Assembly (NCBI GenBank): GCA_022827685.1 | Contig: JAJEIH010000109.1 | Span: 1-53,855 of the forward strand | Direction: 5' to 3' | Source: Alphaproteobacteria bacterium | GTDB lineage: Bacteria > Pseudomonadota > Alphaproteobacteria > Bin95 | Length of the DNA stretch: 53,855 nucleotides | Shown here: positions 15,416 to 25,947 of the stretch, piece by piece | Layout of the letters: each line of letters begins with the position of its first letter | Numbering within the stretch: position 1 is the first letter of the stretch | Program-made: the position numbers and the translations under genes | Notes under the pieces: generated by a model | Database searches by the model: none | Seen by the model: the letters and a program-made list of their open reading frames with translations, nothing else | What the model was told of the DNA's origin: nothing

Positions 15416-18030
15416 GCGCCGAGAATATCGTCGTTGTAGAATCGCCGGCAAAGGCAAAGACGATCAACAAATACTTGGGACGGGACTTCCGGGTATTGGC
15501 CAGCTTCGGCCATGTTCGCGATCTGCCGCCCAAGGACGGCTCCGTGCTGCCCGATAGGGATTTCGCCATGTCGTGGCAGATGGACGAGCGCGGCAGGAAG
15601 CATGTCGGCGAGATCGCCAAGGCGGTGAAGGGCGCATCCCGGCTCTATCTCGCTACCGACCCGGACCGCGAGGGCGAGGCGATCTCTTGGCATGTCCGCG
15701 AGGCGCTCGCGAGCCGCAAGGCGCTGAACGGGGTCGAGGTCAGCCGCGTCGTCTTCCACGAAGTCACCAGGAACGCGGTGCTGGACGCGGTCGCCAATCC
15801 GCGAGCCATCAACCAGGAGCTGGTGGACGCCTATCTCGCGCGCCGCGCGCTCGATTATCTGGTCGGATTCACCCTCTCGCCGGTGCTCTGGCGCAAGCTG
15901 CCGGGCGCGCGTTCGGCGGGACGGGTGCAATCGGTGGCGCTCCGCCTGGTCTGCGACCGGGAGGCGGAGATCGAGGCGTTCCGGGCGCGTGAATACTGGA
16001 CCGTCGATGCCGATTTCGAGACAGCCGCCGGGGCGGCGTTCCGCGCCCGGCTCACGCATCTCGACGGCAAGAAGCTCGGGACCCACGCGATTGCGGACGA
16101 GGCCGCAGCACTTGCGATCAAGGCGCGGCTGGAGGAGGCCGCATATCGGATCGCCGCCGTGGAGAAGAGGCAGGCGCGCCGCAACCCGGCACCGCCCTTC
16201 ACCACTTCGACGCTTCAGCAGGAGGCCTCGCGACGGCTCGGCTTCGGGGCCGCGCGCACCATGCGCATCGCCCAGCAGCTTTACGAGGGCGTCGATCTCG
16301 GCGGCGAAAGCGTGGGCCTCATCACCTATATGCGCACCGACAGCGTCGCGATGAGCGGGGAGGCACTGGCCGGTGCGCGCCGGCTGATCGAACGCGACTT
16401 CGGCGAGGCCTATCTGCCGCCGAAACCGAGGCGCTACCGGTCTTCGGCGCGCAATGCCCAGGAGGCGCATGAGGCGGTCCGGCCGACCGATATGGGGCGC
16501 CGGCCGCAGGATGTCCGGGACCGGCTCGCCCCGGACCTGTTCAGGCTCTACGAGCTGGTCTGGCGGCGCGCCGTCGCAAGCCAGATGGCCGCTGCCGTGT
16601 TCGACCGCGCCGCCGTCGATGTGGCGGCGACAGACGGGCGGGCGGTATTGCGCGCAACCGGCTCGGTCATCCGCTTCGACGGCTACCTGAAGCTCTACCG
16701 TGAAGGCCGGGACGACGCGCCCGACGGCAAGGCGAACGGCGTGGAAGAGGGCCAGGCCCTGCCGCCCGTGGCCGAAGGCGAACCGGCGGAGCGCAAGGCG
16801 GTCGAGGCCGAGCAGCATTTCACCCAGCCGCCGCCGCGCTACACCGAAGCGAGTCTGGTCAAGCGGCTGGAGGAGCTCGGCATCGGACGTCCTTCCACCT
16901 ATGCCTCGATCATCCAGGTGCTGCAGGACCGCGACTATGTCCGGCTGGAGAGCAAGCGCTTCCTGCCGGAGGACCGCGGGCGCATCGTCACGGCGTTCCT
17001 CCAGAACTTCTTCGAACGCTATGTGGAATACGAGTTCACCGCCGACCTGGAGGAGAAGCTCGACGCGGTCTCGAACGGACGCATCAACTGGCGCGCGCTG
17101 CTGCAGGAGTTCTGGGACGGGTTTCAGGCCAAGGTCGAGGAAACGCAGGGGCTGCGCATATCCAATGTCATCGACGCCCTCGACAAGGAACTCGACGCAC
17201 ATTTCTTCCCGCCGACCGAGGACGGACAGGACCCGCGCCTCTGCCCGGCTTGCGGCGAGGGACGGCTCGGCCTGCGGCTCGGCCGCCACGGCGCCTTCTT
17301 CGGCTGCTCGCGCTATCCGGACTGCCGCCATGTCCGGCCGCTGACGGCCCCGGAGGCCAGGGACGAGAACGGGCCGCGTATCGTCGGCGATGACCCGGAG
17401 AGCGGGCTCGAGGTGTCCGTGCGCAAGGGGCCTTACGGCTTCTATGTCCAGCTTGCCGGAGAGGACGGGAACAAGCCGAAGCGTGTCTCCACGCCGCGGG
17501 GCATGGATCCGGCGGCCGTCACGCTGCAGCAGGCGCTTGGCCTGCTCTCCCTGCCGCGCGAGGTGGGGCGGCATCCGGAAACCGGCAAGCCGATCTCGGC
17601 CGGCCTCGGCCGCTACGGCCCCTATCTCCGCCATGACGGCGCCTATGTCTCGATCCCGCGCGGCGACGATGTGCTGGAGATCGGCCTGAACCGGGCCGTG
17701 GTGCTGATTGCGGGCAAAACGGGCGGGCGCGCCGCCGGGCCGCTGAAGGAGCTTGGCGCGCATCCCGCCGACGGCGAGCCCGTCACTGTCCACAAGGGCC
17801 GCTACGGGCCCTATGTGAAGCATGGCCGCATCATGGCTTCGCTGCCAAAGGGCCAGGCGCCCGAGGAGGCGACGCTCGAAGCCGCCCTGCCCCTGCTGGA
17901 GCAGAAGAAGGCTGCCGGCGGCAAGACGGGCGCTCGCAAGGCCGCCGCGAAGCCGAAGGCCGCTCCCGCAAAAGGCCGTTCCCGCAAGAGCGCCGCCGCC
18001 AAAAAGCCAAAACCGCGTGGCGCTGCCTGA
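15412..18030 (+). CDS. topA: DNA topoisomerase I
   Basis: Relaxes negative supercoils. The 872-residue protein starts with the Toprim motif VVESPAKAKTINKYLG and DPDREGEAISWH. The catalytic tyrosine is in GLITYMRTDSV (about residue 306), and GIGRPSTYASII follows. One intact C4 zinc finger (CPACGEG and CSRYPDC) lies near residues 605-640, then several degenerate C-terminal repeats and a Lys/Ala-rich tail, the usual alphaproteobacterial form. It overlaps dprA by 4 nt and rnr by 14 nt. Confidence 0.97.
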   Translation: MSAENIVVVESPAKAKTINKYLGRDFRVLASFGHVRDLPPKDGSVLPDRDFAMSWQMDERGRKHVGEIAKAVKGASRLYLATDPDREGEAISWHVREALASRKALNGVEVSRVVFHEVTRNAVLDAVANPRAINQELVDAYLARRALDYLVGFTLSPVLWRKLPGARSAGRVQSVALRLVCDREAEIEAFRAREYWTVDADFETAAGAAFRARLTHLDGKKLGTHAIADEAAALAIKARLEEAAYRIAAVEKRQARRNPAPPFTTSTLQQEASRRLGFGAARTMRIAQQLYEGVDLGGESVGLITYMRTDSVAMSGEALAGARRLIERDFGEAYLPPKPRRYRSSARNAQEAHEAVRPTDMGRRPQDVRDRLAPDLFRLYELVWRRAVASQMAAAVFDRAAVDVAATDGRAVLRATGSVIRFDGYLKLYREGRDDAPDGKANGVEEGQALPPVAEGEPAERKAVEAEQHFTQPPPRYTEASLVKRLEELGIGRPSTYASIIQVLQDRDYVRLESKRFLPEDRGRIVTAFLQNFFERYVEYEFTADLEEKLDAVSNGRINWRALLQEFWDGFQAKVEETQGLRISNVIDALDKELDAHFFPPTEDGQDPRLCPACGEGRLGLRLGRHGAFFGCSRYPDCRHVRPLTAPEARDENGPRIVGDDPESGLEVSVRKGPYGFYVQLAGEDGNKPKRVSTPRGMDPAAVTLQQALGLLSLPREVGRHPETGKPISAGLGRYGPYLRHDGAYVSIPRGDDVLEIGLNRAVVLIAGKTGGRAAGPLKELGAHPADGEPVTVHKGRYGPYVKHGRIMASLPKGQAPEEATLEAALPLLEQKKAAGGKTGARKAAAKPKAAPAKGRSRKSAAAKKPKPRGAA

Positions 18031-20092
18031 CCGCGACAGCCTGCTCGCCTTCGTCGCGGAACGCGGCGGGCCGGTGGACCGCAAGGAGATCGCCCGCGCC
18101 TTCCGCCTCAAGGGCGCCGAGCGCGCGGCATTGCGGGACCTGTTGCGGGACCTGGAGGCCGAGGGCGCGATAGACCGCCGCCGGGGCCGGCGGTTCGCGA
18201 CCGGCCTGCCGGAAGTGACCGTGGTGCAGGTGACGGGGCGCACGGAAGACGGCGACCTGCTTGCCTGCCTGGCGGGAAGGAAGGGCGTGCCCGCGCCGGA
18301 CATCGTCGTCGATGAGCCGGGTCCGGGCCCGCTTCCCGCCACGGGCGCGAAGCTGCTGGTGCGCCTCAGGCCGACAGGCGAAGGCGGCTATCTGGCCCGC
18401 GTCATGCGCCGGCTGACCGCTCCTCCCGCCGACATGCTGGGCGTGGTGGCGGAGGAAGGCGGCGAGCTGGTGTTTCGTTCCGCTGACCGCGGGCGTAACC
18501 GGGAGTTCACCCTCAGGGAAGCGGGCGGAGCGGAGCCGGGAGACATTGTCCACGCCTCGGTTCTGCCGGGCGAGCGGGGACAGCGCCGCGCCGTCCGGGT
18601 GATCGAGCGCATCGGCCGCCATGACGGGCCGGGCGCGCTCTCGACGCTGACTCTGCTGGAGCACGGCATCGAGGAGCCGTTCCCGGCCGATGCGCTGGCC
18701 GAAGCGGAGGCCGCGCGGCTGCCCGACCCCGCCGGGCGCGCTGACCTTACCGACATGGCGCTCGTAACCGTGGACGACGACGACGCCCGCGACTTCGACG
18801 ATGCGGTGTTCGCGGAGCCCGACGGCGAGGAGGGCTGGCGCGTAACGGTCGCCATCGCCGACATCGCTTCCCTTGTGCCGCCCGGAAGCGCGCTCGACCG
18901 CGAGGCGGCGCGGCGCGGCAACTCGGTCTATCTGCCCGACCGCGCCGTGCCGATGCTGCCGGAGCGCCTGTCCGTCGGGCTCGGCAGCCTCCTGCCCGGC
19001 GAGGAGCGGCCCTGCCTTGCCGTGGAACTGCGGATCGGCCCGGCAGGCGCTCTGCGCGGCCACCGCTTCCAGCGCGGATGGATGCGCTCTTCGGCCCGGC
19101 TCACCTACCGCGCCCTTCAGGATGCGCTGGACGGGCCGGACACGCCCCCGCCTCTCGCCCATCTGGAAGGGGCGTTCCGCGCACTCGAGCGCGCGCGGAA
19201 GCGGCGGGGCGCGCTGGAACTCGACCTGCCGGAGCGCCGCGTGGTCTTCGATGCCGGCGGAAACCCCGTTGCGGTGGACGCGCGCGACAGGCTGACGACC
19301 CACCGGATCGTCGAGGAGTTCATGATCGCGGCGAATGTTGCTGCGGCGGAGGTGCTGGAGGCGAAGGGCCAGATCTGCATGCGGCGCGTCCACGACCGGC
19401 CGGACCCGGCGGCGGTCGAAGCGATGCGGAGCCTGCTGCGCGACCTGGACTACCCCGTCTCCTTCGGCGAGTTGCAGCGCCCGAAACAGTTCAACGCGCT
19501 GCTCGCCCGGCTTGCGGACAAGCCCTTTGCGGCGCTTGCGCACGAGCTGGTGCTGCGTGCCCAGTCCCAGGCGGTCTACACGCCGGAGCTGCGCGGCCAT
19601 TTCGGCCTCGGGCTCGCGCGCTATGCGCATTTCACCTCGCCGATCCGGCGCTATGCCGACCTGCTGGTGCATCGCGCGCTGATCGCTGCGCTCGGCCTCG
19701 GCGCGGGCGGACTCGAGGACGAATCGGGCTTCCACGACATCGCCGCGCATATCTCGACGACGGAGCGGCGCGCCGCGGCGGCGGAGAGGCGGGCGCTCGA
19801 CCGCTATGCCGCCGCCCTGCTGGAAGGCCGGACGGGGGAAGCCTTCGAGGCGCGCATCGTCGGGGTGCAGCGCTTCGGCCTCTTCCTGCGCCTGGCCGGG
19901 GAGGGCGCGGACGGCATCCTGCCTATCGCCGCGCTCGGCGGCGAGTATTTCCGCCATGACGGGCGCCGCCATGCCCTCATCGGCAGCGCAACCGGCCGGA
20001 CCTTCCGGCTGGGCGACACCCTCTCCGTCCGGCTATCGTCTGCCGACCCGGTCAGCGGCGGCGTTGTGCTGGCCTTGGGAGAGGGCGGATAA
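18017..20092 (+). CDS. rnr: Ribonuclease R
   Basis: A processive 3'-to-5' exoribonuclease. An N-terminal winged helix (SLLAFVAERGGPVDRKEIAR) and cold-shock domains precede the catalytic RNB domain, with the metal-binding acidic motif DDDDARDFDDAVFA, and the FTSPIRRYADLLVH segment. The C-terminal S1 domain reads GEAFEARIVGVQRFGLFL. At 691 residues it is a little shorter than the E. coli enzyme. GTG 18017 is chosen because homology starts with the winged helix; it overlaps topA. Confidence 0.93.
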   Translation: MALPDRDSLLAFVAERGGPVDRKEIARAFRLKGAERAALRDLLRDLEAEGAIDRRRGRRFATGLPEVTVVQVTGRTEDGDLLACLAGRKGVPAPDIVVDEPGPGPLPATGAKLLVRLRPTGEGGYLARVMRRLTAPPADMLGVVAEEGGELVFRSADRGRNREFTLREAGGAEPGDIVHASVLPGERGQRRAVRVIERIGRHDGPGALSTLTLLEHGIEEPFPADALAEAEAARLPDPAGRADLTDMALVTVDDDDARDFDDAVFAEPDGEEGWRVTVAIADIASLVPPGSALDREAARRGNSVYLPDRAVPMLPERLSVGLGSLLPGEERPCLAVELRIGPAGALRGHRFQRGWMRSSARLTYRALQDALDGPDTPPPLAHLEGAFRALERARKRRGALELDLPERRVVFDAGGNPVAVDARDRLTTHRIVEEFMIAANVAAAEVLEAKGQICMRRVHDRPDPAAVEAMRSLLRDLDYPVSFGELQRPKQFNALLARLADKPFAALAHELVLRAQSQAVYTPELRGHFGLGLARYAHFTSPIRRYADLLVHRALIAALGLGAGGLEDESGFHDIAAHISTTERRAAAAERRALDRYAAALLEGRTGEAFEARIVGVQRFGLFLRLAGEGADGILPIAALGGEYFRHDGRRHALIGSATGRTFRLGDTLSVRLSSADPVSGGVVLALGEGG

Positions 20093-20140
20093 CGGCATTA
20101 TGCTGCCGGGCGACGGGCGGCAGCGAACAAGGGGACCGGT

Positions 20141-21136
20141 ATGCGAAGCAAGTTTATTTCAGTCGTGGCGATGCTCGGGGCCCTTGCGGCCGGAACGGCG
20201 TTCGCCGGGGAGTTCAAGCCTGCGGTCGTCTATGACGTCGGCAGCAAGTTCGACAAGAGCTTCAACGAGGGCGTCTGGAACGGCGTCCAGAAGTTCTCGG
20301 CGGAAACCGGCGTCAAGGTCGCCGAGTTCCAGATCACCAACGAGACCCAGCGCGAGCAGGCGATGCGCCGCCTCGTCGAGCGGGGCGCCACGATGGTTAT
20401 CGCGGTCGGGTTTTCCCAGGCGGACGCCCTCGATGCGGTCGCGGCGGACTATCCCGACCGCCAGTTCGCGATCATCGACGTCTCGTGGCTCGACCGGCCC
20501 AATCTGCGCCAGTATGTCTTCAAGGAGCATGAGGGGAGCTACCTGGTCGGCATCGCCGCGGCGCTGGCCAGCAAGACCGGCAAGGTGGGTTTCGTCGGCG
20601 GCATGGATATTCCCCTTATCCGCAAATTCCATTGCGGCTACCTGCAGGGCGCGAAGGCCGCGAATGCCGATATCGAGGTGTTCCAGGCGATGACCGGGAC
20701 GACGCCCGCGGCCTGGAACGACCCGACCAGGGCGTCCGAGCTTGCCAAGGGCCAGATGGACCGGGGCGCGGACGTCGTCTATCACGCCGCCGGCAGGAGC
20801 GGCATCGGCGTGATCCAGGCGGCGGCCGACGCCGGCAAGCTCGCCATCGGCGTCGATTCGAACCAGAACGGGCTGGCGCCCGGTTCCGTGCTGACCTCGA
20901 TGCTGAAGCGCGTCGATGTCGCAACCTACCAGACGCTGAAGGACGGTCTGGCCGGCACGTTCTCCGCCGGCATACTGAGCCTCGGCCTCGCCGAGGGTGG
21001 CGTGGACTGGGCGCAGGACGAGCACAATGCCGGCCTGCTGACGGACGTGCTGAAGGCCGCCGTCGAGAAGGCCAAGGCCGACATCATCGCGGGCAGCATC
21101 GCCGTTCACGACTATATGAGCGATTCGAACTGCTAG
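20141..21136 (+). CDS. BMP-family (nucleoside-type) ABC substrate-binding protein
   Basis: A periplasmic binding protein with a signal peptide (VAMLGALAAGTAFA, cleavage before GEF) and no lipobox Cys, so it is soluble. The mature part begins PAVVYDVGSKFDKSFNEGVW, typical of the BMP/PnrA family that binds nucleosides and related purines. A conserved HEGSYLVGIAA segment and GVDSNQNGLAPG are present. At 331 residues it is full length. It is the first gene of a four-gene importer operon; the exact ligand cannot be told. Confidence 0.9.
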   Translation: MRSKFISVVAMLGALAAGTAFAGEFKPAVVYDVGSKFDKSFNEGVWNGVQKFSAETGVKVAEFQITNETQREQAMRRLVERGATMVIAVGFSQADALDAVAADYPDRQFAIIDVSWLDRPNLRQYVFKEHEGSYLVGIAAALASKTGKVGFVGGMDIPLIRKFHCGYLQGAKAANADIEVFQAMTGTTPAAWNDPTRASELAKGQMDRGADVVYHAAGRSGIGVIQAAADAGKLAIGVDSNQNGLAPGSVLTSMLKRVDVATYQTLKDGLAGTFSAGILSLGLAEGGVDWAQDEHNAGLLTDVLKAAVEKAKADIIAGSIAVHDYMSDSNC

Positions 21137-21151
21137 GGCTGAGGCCGTTCC

Positions 21152-22705
21152 TTGTCCGGCGGCAACGGCTCCGGAGAGGCCCGCCGCGCCGCGGTCCGGT
21201 TGCGCGGCGTCACCAAGCGGTTCGGCGCCGTCCTTGCGAATGACGATGTGGACCTGGACATACCGGCCGGCACGGTCCACGGCATCATCGGCGAGAACGG
21301 GGCGGGCAAGTCCACGCTCGCCTCGATCATCTACGGGCTCTATGCGGCCGACCGGGGCAGCATGGAGATCGACGGCCGGCCGGCGTCACTCCGCAGCCCG
21401 GCGGACGCGATTCGCCTTGGCGTCGGCATGGTCCACCAGCACTTCATGCTGGTGCCGACCTTCACCGTGCTGGAAAACGTCATGCTCGGCATGGAGGGCG
21501 GTTTCCGGCTCCGGGGCGGCGAGGCCGATATCCGCGCGAGGCTGGAGGACCTGAGCCGGACGCACGGGCTCGAGGTCGATCCGGACGCCCTCATAGACGA
21601 CCTGCCGGTCGGCTTGCGCCAGCGGGTCGAAATCCTGAAGGCGCTTTTCCGCGGCGCCCGCATCCTGATCCTCGACGAGCCGACCGGCGTGCTGACTCCG
21701 GACGAGACCGACCGGCTGTTCGTCGTCCTGCGCGCGATCCGCGATGCCGGCGGCACGGCGGTGCTGATTACTCACAAGCTGCGCGAGGTGATGGCCGTCT
21801 GCGACACGGTCTCGGTCATGCGCCACGGCCGCCTGGCCGGCCACCGCAACACGGACGAAACGACGACGGGCGAGCTCGCCGAGCTCATGGTCGGGCGGAA
21901 GGTCGGCCAGACGGTGCGCCCGCCGGAGAGCGGAGCCCGGACGCCGGTTCTGCGGGCGGCGGGCCTCACCTGGAGGCAGGCCGGCAGCGCACCCCGCCTT
22001 CAGGATGTCTCGCTGGAATTGCGGGCGGGCGAAATCCTCGCCGTGGCGGGCGTGTCCGGAAACGGCCAGTCGGAACTGCTCGATCTCCTCTCCGGTCTCG
22101 CGGACGTGCAGGAGGGCTATGTCGAATTCGCCGGGCGGCGCATCGACGCGGCCCATCCGGCGACGCCGGCTGAGCTGCGCGCGCTCGGCCTCGCCCATGT
22201 GCCGGAGGACCGCCAGCGCCGGGGGCTGGTGCTGCCGTTCGAAGCCCGGGAGAACGCCGTGCTGGGCCGCCCGGAGCGCGCGGGGCCTGGCCCCTGGACG
22301 AGCGGGGCGGCGATGCAGGCGCATGCCGAACCCTTGATCGAGCGCTTCGACATCCGCCCGCCGGAGCCGAGACGGCCCGCGGCCGGGTTTTCCGGCGGCA
22401 ACCAGCAGAAGATCGTGCTGGCGCGCGAGTTCGAGTCCGTGCCCGCCGTGCTGTTGCTCGGCCAGCCGACGCGGGGCGTCGATATCGGCACCATCGAGAC
22501 CATTCATGCCGAGGTCATGGCGCTGAAGGAGCGGGGCTCGGCCATCCTGCTGGTCTCGACGGAGCTCGACGAAATCCTGGCGCTTGCGGACCGGATCATG
22601 GTGTTGAATGCCGGTCGGGTGGCCGGCACGGTTCCGGCGGAAGGCGCCACGGCACGCCGGCTCGGCCTGATGATGACCGGCGCTTCCGAGGGAATGGGCG
22701 CGTGA
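21152..22705 (+). CDS. ABC importer ATPase with two nucleotide-binding domains
   Basis: A 517-residue fused ATPase of the sugar/nucleoside-import type. The first domain has Walker A GENGAGKSTLASI, Q-loop VHQHFM, signature DLPVGLRQRVEIL and Walker B ILILDEPTGVL. The second is degenerate at Walker A (GVSGNGQSELLDLL), with signature GFSGGNQQKIVL. Start TTG 21152 is inferred from spacing to the BMP gene and homology. It overlaps the first permease by 4 nt. Confidence 0.92.
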   Translation: MSGGNGSGEARRAAVRLRGVTKRFGAVLANDDVDLDIPAGTVHGIIGENGAGKSTLASIIYGLYAADRGSMEIDGRPASLRSPADAIRLGVGMVHQHFMLVPTFTVLENVMLGMEGGFRLRGGEADIRARLEDLSRTHGLEVDPDALIDDLPVGLRQRVEILKALFRGARILILDEPTGVLTPDETDRLFVVLRAIRDAGGTAVLITHKLREVMAVCDTVSVMRHGRLAGHRNTDETTTGELAELMVGRKVGQTVRPPESGARTPVLRAAGLTWRQAGSAPRLQDVSLELRAGEILAVAGVSGNGQSELLDLLSGLADVQEGYVEFAGRRIDAAHPATPAELRALGLAHVPEDRQRRGLVLPFEARENAVLGRPERAGPGPWTSGAAMQAHAEPLIERFDIRPPEPRRPAAGFSGGNQQKIVLAREFESVPAVLLLGQPTRGVDIGTIETIHAEVMALKERGSAILLVSTELDEILALADRIMVLNAGRVAGTVPAEGATARRLGLMMTGASEGMGA

Positions 22706-23796
22706 CCGGCCTGCCGCGCTGGCTCGACATCGGCGTCCTCCCGCTCGTCAATCTGGCGCTTGCGCTGCTGGCGGCGGCGGTTGTCGTCGCGCTGGTCGGC
22801 GAGGACCCGCTGGAAGTCTTCGCAGTGCTCCTGCAGGGGGCGTTCGGGCCGGGCGCGCTCGGCTACACGCTCTACTACGCGACCAATTTCGTCTTCACCG
22901 GACTTGCCGCCGCGCTCGCCTTCCAGGCGCGGCTGTTCAATATCGGGGCGGAGGGCCAGGCGACGCTGGGCGGCCTCGGCATAGCGCTTGCCTGCCTCTC
23001 GCTCGAAACCGTGCTGCCGGGCTGGCTTGTCGCGCTCGTGGCGATTGCCGGCGCGGCGCTGTTCGGCGCGGCATGGGCAGTGGTGCCGGGCTGGCTGCAG
23101 GCCTATCGCGGCAGTCATATCGTCATCACCACCATCATGTTCAACTTCCTCGCCTCCGGGCTGATGGTCTGGCTGCTTTCCGGACCGATGATGCGTCCGG
23201 GCCAGGGCTCGCCGCAAACGCGGCTGTTCGACGAGGCCGTGCGCCTGCCGGCGGTCCACGACATCGTCCGGGCCCTCGGCTTCGAGGCCGCCCGCTCGCC
23301 GCTCAACCTCTCCTTCCTGTTCGCGCTGATTGCCTGCGTGGCGGTCTGGGTGCTGGTCTGGCGCACCAAGTTCGGCTATGCGCTCCGCGCCATCGGCCAC
23401 AGCGAGGAGGCGGCGCGCTATGCCGGCATTCCCGTCCGCCGGGCGGTGGTGGCCGCCATGGCGCTCTCCGGCGCGCTCGCGGGCTGCATGGCGCTCAACG
23501 AGGTGCTGGGCGTCCAGCACAAGCTGGTGCTCAACTTCTCCGCCGGCTACGGCTTCACCGGCATTGCGGTGGCGCTCATGGGCCGCAACCATCCCCTCGG
23601 CATCCTCGCGGCCGGCCTCCTCTTCGGCGCGCTCTTCCAGGGCGGGGCGGAGCTCAATTTCGAGTTCGAGACCATCACCCACGAGCTTGCCCTGGTGATC
23701 CAGGGGCTGGTGATCCTCTTCTCCGGCGCGCTTGCCTACATGTTCACGCCCTGGCTGGCGCGCCTTCTGCTCGCGCGGAACGCCGCCCATGCCTGA
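22702..23796 (+). CDS. ABC importer permease (BMP/nucleoside type), subunit 1
   Basis: A 364-residue membrane protein with about eight to ten helices. The motifs FNIGAEGQATLGG and LRAIGHSEEAARYAGI are diagnostic of the branched-chain/sugar-type inner-membrane permease family paired with BMP-binding proteins. It overlaps the ATPase by 4 nt and the second permease by 8 nt. Confidence 0.9.
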   Translation: MTGLPRWLDIGVLPLVNLALALLAAAVVVALVGEDPLEVFAVLLQGAFGPGALGYTLYYATNFVFTGLAAALAFQARLFNIGAEGQATLGGLGIALACLSLETVLPGWLVALVAIAGAALFGAAWAVVPGWLQAYRGSHIVITTIMFNFLASGLMVWLLSGPMMRPGQGSPQTRLFDEAVRLPAVHDIVRALGFEAARSPLNLSFLFALIACVAVWVLVWRTKFGYALRAIGHSEEAARYAGIPVRRAVVAAMALSGALAGCMALNEVLGVQHKLVLNFSAGYGFTGIAVALMGRNHPLGILAAGLLFGALFQGGAELNFEFETITHELALVIQGLVILFSGALAYMFTPWLARLLLARNAAHA

Positions 23797-24763
23797 GCTC
23801 TGGATCGACGTGTTGACGGTCCTGGACGGGACCGCCCGGCTCGCCGCGCCGCTCATCTTCTGCGCCATGGCGGGGCTCGTCTCCGAGCGCTCCGGCATCG
23901 TCGATATCGGCCTTGAGGGCAAGCTGCTGGCCGGCGCCTTCGCCGCTGCTGCGGTCGCCACACTGACCGGCTCGCCCTGGGCGGGACTTGCCGCCGCGCT
24001 CGCCGCCTCCGTCATGCTGGCGCTCGTCCACGGCTTTGCCTGCATCACCCATCGCGGCGAGCAGATCGTCTCCGGCGTCGCGGTGAATATCCTTGCGCTT
24101 GGCATGACCGTGGTGGTGGCGAATGCGCTCTTCCGCCATGGCGGCCACACGCCCGCTCTCGGCGCGGGCGAGCGCTTTTCGCCCATCGCCCTGCCGTTTG
24201 CCGAAAGCCTCAGAGAGGTTCCGCTTCTGGGGCCCCTTTATGCCGAGCTGGTATCCGGCCACAACCTGCTGGTCTATGCGGCCTTCCTGTCCGTGCTGCT
24301 GGTCTGGTGGCTGGGCTGGCGCACGCGCTTCGGGCTCAGGCTCCGCGCCGCGGGGGAGCTGCCGGAGGCGGTGGACAGCGCCGGCGTTTCGGTGTCGGCG
24401 CTCCGCTATCGCGGCATCCTGATAGCGGGTCTGCTCTGCGGGCTGGCCGGTGCCTATCTCTCGATAGCCCACGGCGCGGGCTTCGTGCGCGAGATGAGCG
24501 CGGGCAAGGGCTTCCTCGCGCTCGCCGCGCTGATCTTCGGGCGCTGGAGGCCGCTGCCGGTCCTCTTCGCCTGTCTCCTGTTCGGCCTGCTGGACACGGT
24601 GGCGCCGAGGCTCCAGGGCATGGAGTTGCCGCTGATCGGCCCGGCGCCGGTGGCGCTCGTCTCGGTGCTGCCCTATGCGATGACGGTCGTGTTGCTGGCC
24701 GGCTTCTTCGGCCGCGCCGTCCCGCCCGGCGCTCTCGGCCGCCCCTTCGTCAAGGAGCATTGA
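23789..24763 (+). CDS. ABC importer permease (BMP/nucleoside type), subunit 2
   Basis: A 324-residue membrane protein, the second permease of the importer. [20 protein letters not shown] near the N-terminus and [17 protein letters not shown] in the middle are the expected family motifs. The start ATG 23789 lies inside the previous gene. It pairs with the upstream permease to form the channel; leuB follows after 68 bp. Confidence 0.9.
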   Translation: MPELWIDVLTVLDGTARLAAPLIFCAMAGLVSERSGIVDIGLEGKLLAGAFAAAAVATLTGSPWAGLAAALAASVMLALVHGFACITHRGEQIVSGVAVNILALGMTVVVANALFRHGGHTPALGAGERFSPIALPFAESLREVPLLGPLYAELVSGHNLLVYAAFLSVLLVWWLGWRTRFGLRLRAAGELPEAVDSAGVSVSALRYRGILIAGLLCGLAGAYLSIAHGAGFVREMSAGKGFLALAALIFGRWRPLPVLFACLLFGLLDTVAPRLQGMELPLIGPAPVALVSVLPYAMTVVLLAGFFGRAVPPGALGRPFVKEH

Positions 24764-24831
24764 GGCCCGGGCGCTTCCGGGTCGGCAACGCGGGCGCTAT
24801 GTTCTGCGGATCAGAGGAAGAGGGGCCGGAC

Positions 24832-25947
24832 ATGCCCGCCAACAAGAAGCTGCTCATTCTCGCCGGCGACGGCATCGGTCCCGAGGTCGTGGATCAGGTC
24901 CGCCGCGTGGTGGACTGGATGGACCGGCGCCGCCATGTCTCCTTCGACATTTCCGAGGGGCTGGTGGGCGGCTCCGCCATCGACGCGCACGGCCTGCCGC
25001 TGACCGACGAGACCCTGGCCGACGCGGTCGCCTCCGACGCCGTGCTGTTCGGCTCGGTCGGCGGGCCGAAATGGGAGACGCTGCCCTTCGAGGTCCAGCC
25101 CGAGCGCGGCCTGCTCCGCCTGCGCAAGGAGATGGACCTGTTCGCCAATCTCCGCCCGGCTATCGTGTTCGATGCGCTCGCCGACGCCTCCTCGCTCAAG
25201 CGAGAGGTCGTCTCCGGCCTCGACATCATGATCCTGCGGGAGCTGACGGGCGGCATCTATTTCGGCGAGCCGCGCGGCATCGAGGACCTGGGCAACGGCG
25301 TCCGGCGCGGCATCAACACGCAGGTCTATACGACGCCGGAAGTCGAGCGCGTGGCCCGGGTCGGCTTCGAACTCGCCCGCAAGCGCTCCAACCGCGTCAT
25401 GTCGGTTGAAAAGGCCAATGTCATGGAGAGCGGCAAGATGTGGCGCGAGGACGTCCAGCGCATCCATGACGACGAGTTCCCCGATGTGGAGCTTTCGCAC
25501 ATGTATGCCGACAATTGCGCCATGCAGCTCGTGCGCAACCCGAAGCAGTTCGACGTGATCGTCACCGACAATCTGTTCGGCGACCTGCTGTCGGACTGCG
25601 CGGCGATGCTGACCGGCTCGCTCGGCATGCTGCCCTCGGCCTCGCTTGGCGCTGATGACCCGACGACGGGCCGGCGGCTCTCGCTCTACGAGCCGGTGCA
25701 TGGCAGCGCGCCCGATATCGCCGGCGAAGACCGTGCCAATCCGCTCGCGGAACTGCTATCATTCTCGATGATGCTGCGTTACAGCTTCGACATGGGCGAG
25801 GATGCGGACCTCGTGGACGGCGCGGTCGAGAACGTGCTGGCCGCAGGCGTGCGCACAGCCGACATCGCGGGGCCCGGCCAGCGGCCCGTCTCCTGCTCCG
25901 CCATGGGCGACGCCGTGCTGGCGGAACTCGACAGGCTGGCGGCGTGA
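24832..25947 (+). CDS. leuB: 3-isopropylmalate dehydrogenase
   Basis: Oxidises and decarboxylates 3-isopropylmalate in leucine synthesis. The 371-residue protein has [44 protein letters not shown], the metal-binding [10 protein letters not shown] and [13 protein letters not shown], all expected. No leuCD or other leucine genes are adjacent. The GTG start of the next gene overlaps its stop. Tartrate dehydrogenase homologues are a weaker alternative. Confidence 0.93.
   Translation: MPANKKLLILAGDGIGPEVVDQVRRVVDWMDRRRHVSFDISEGLVGGSAIDAHGLPLTDETLADAVASDAVLFGSVGGPKWETLPFEVQPERGLLRLRKEMDLFANLRPAIVFDALADASSLKREVVSGLDIMILRELTGGIYFGEPRGIEDLGNGVRRGINTQVYTTPEVERVARVGFELARKRSNRVMSVEKANVMESGKMWREDVQRIHDDEFPDVELSHMYADNCAMQLVRNPKQFDVIVTDNLFGDLLSDCAAMLTGSLGMLPSASLGADDPTTGRRLSLYEPVHGSAPDIAGEDRANPLAELLSFSMMLRYSFDMGEDADLVDGAVENVLAAGVRTADIAGPGQRPVSCSAMGDAVLAELDRLAA

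Noticed and set aside
14809-18342. Minus-strand frame of 1177 codons opposite dprA, topA and rnr
   Set aside because: It is an antisense shadow of well-recognised genes, with Arg/Pro/Ala-rich composition and no motif.
24307-24831. In-frame upstream extension of leuB overlapping the permease
   Set aside because: The added sequence is Arg/Gly-rich permease shadow; LeuB homology begins at ATG 24832.
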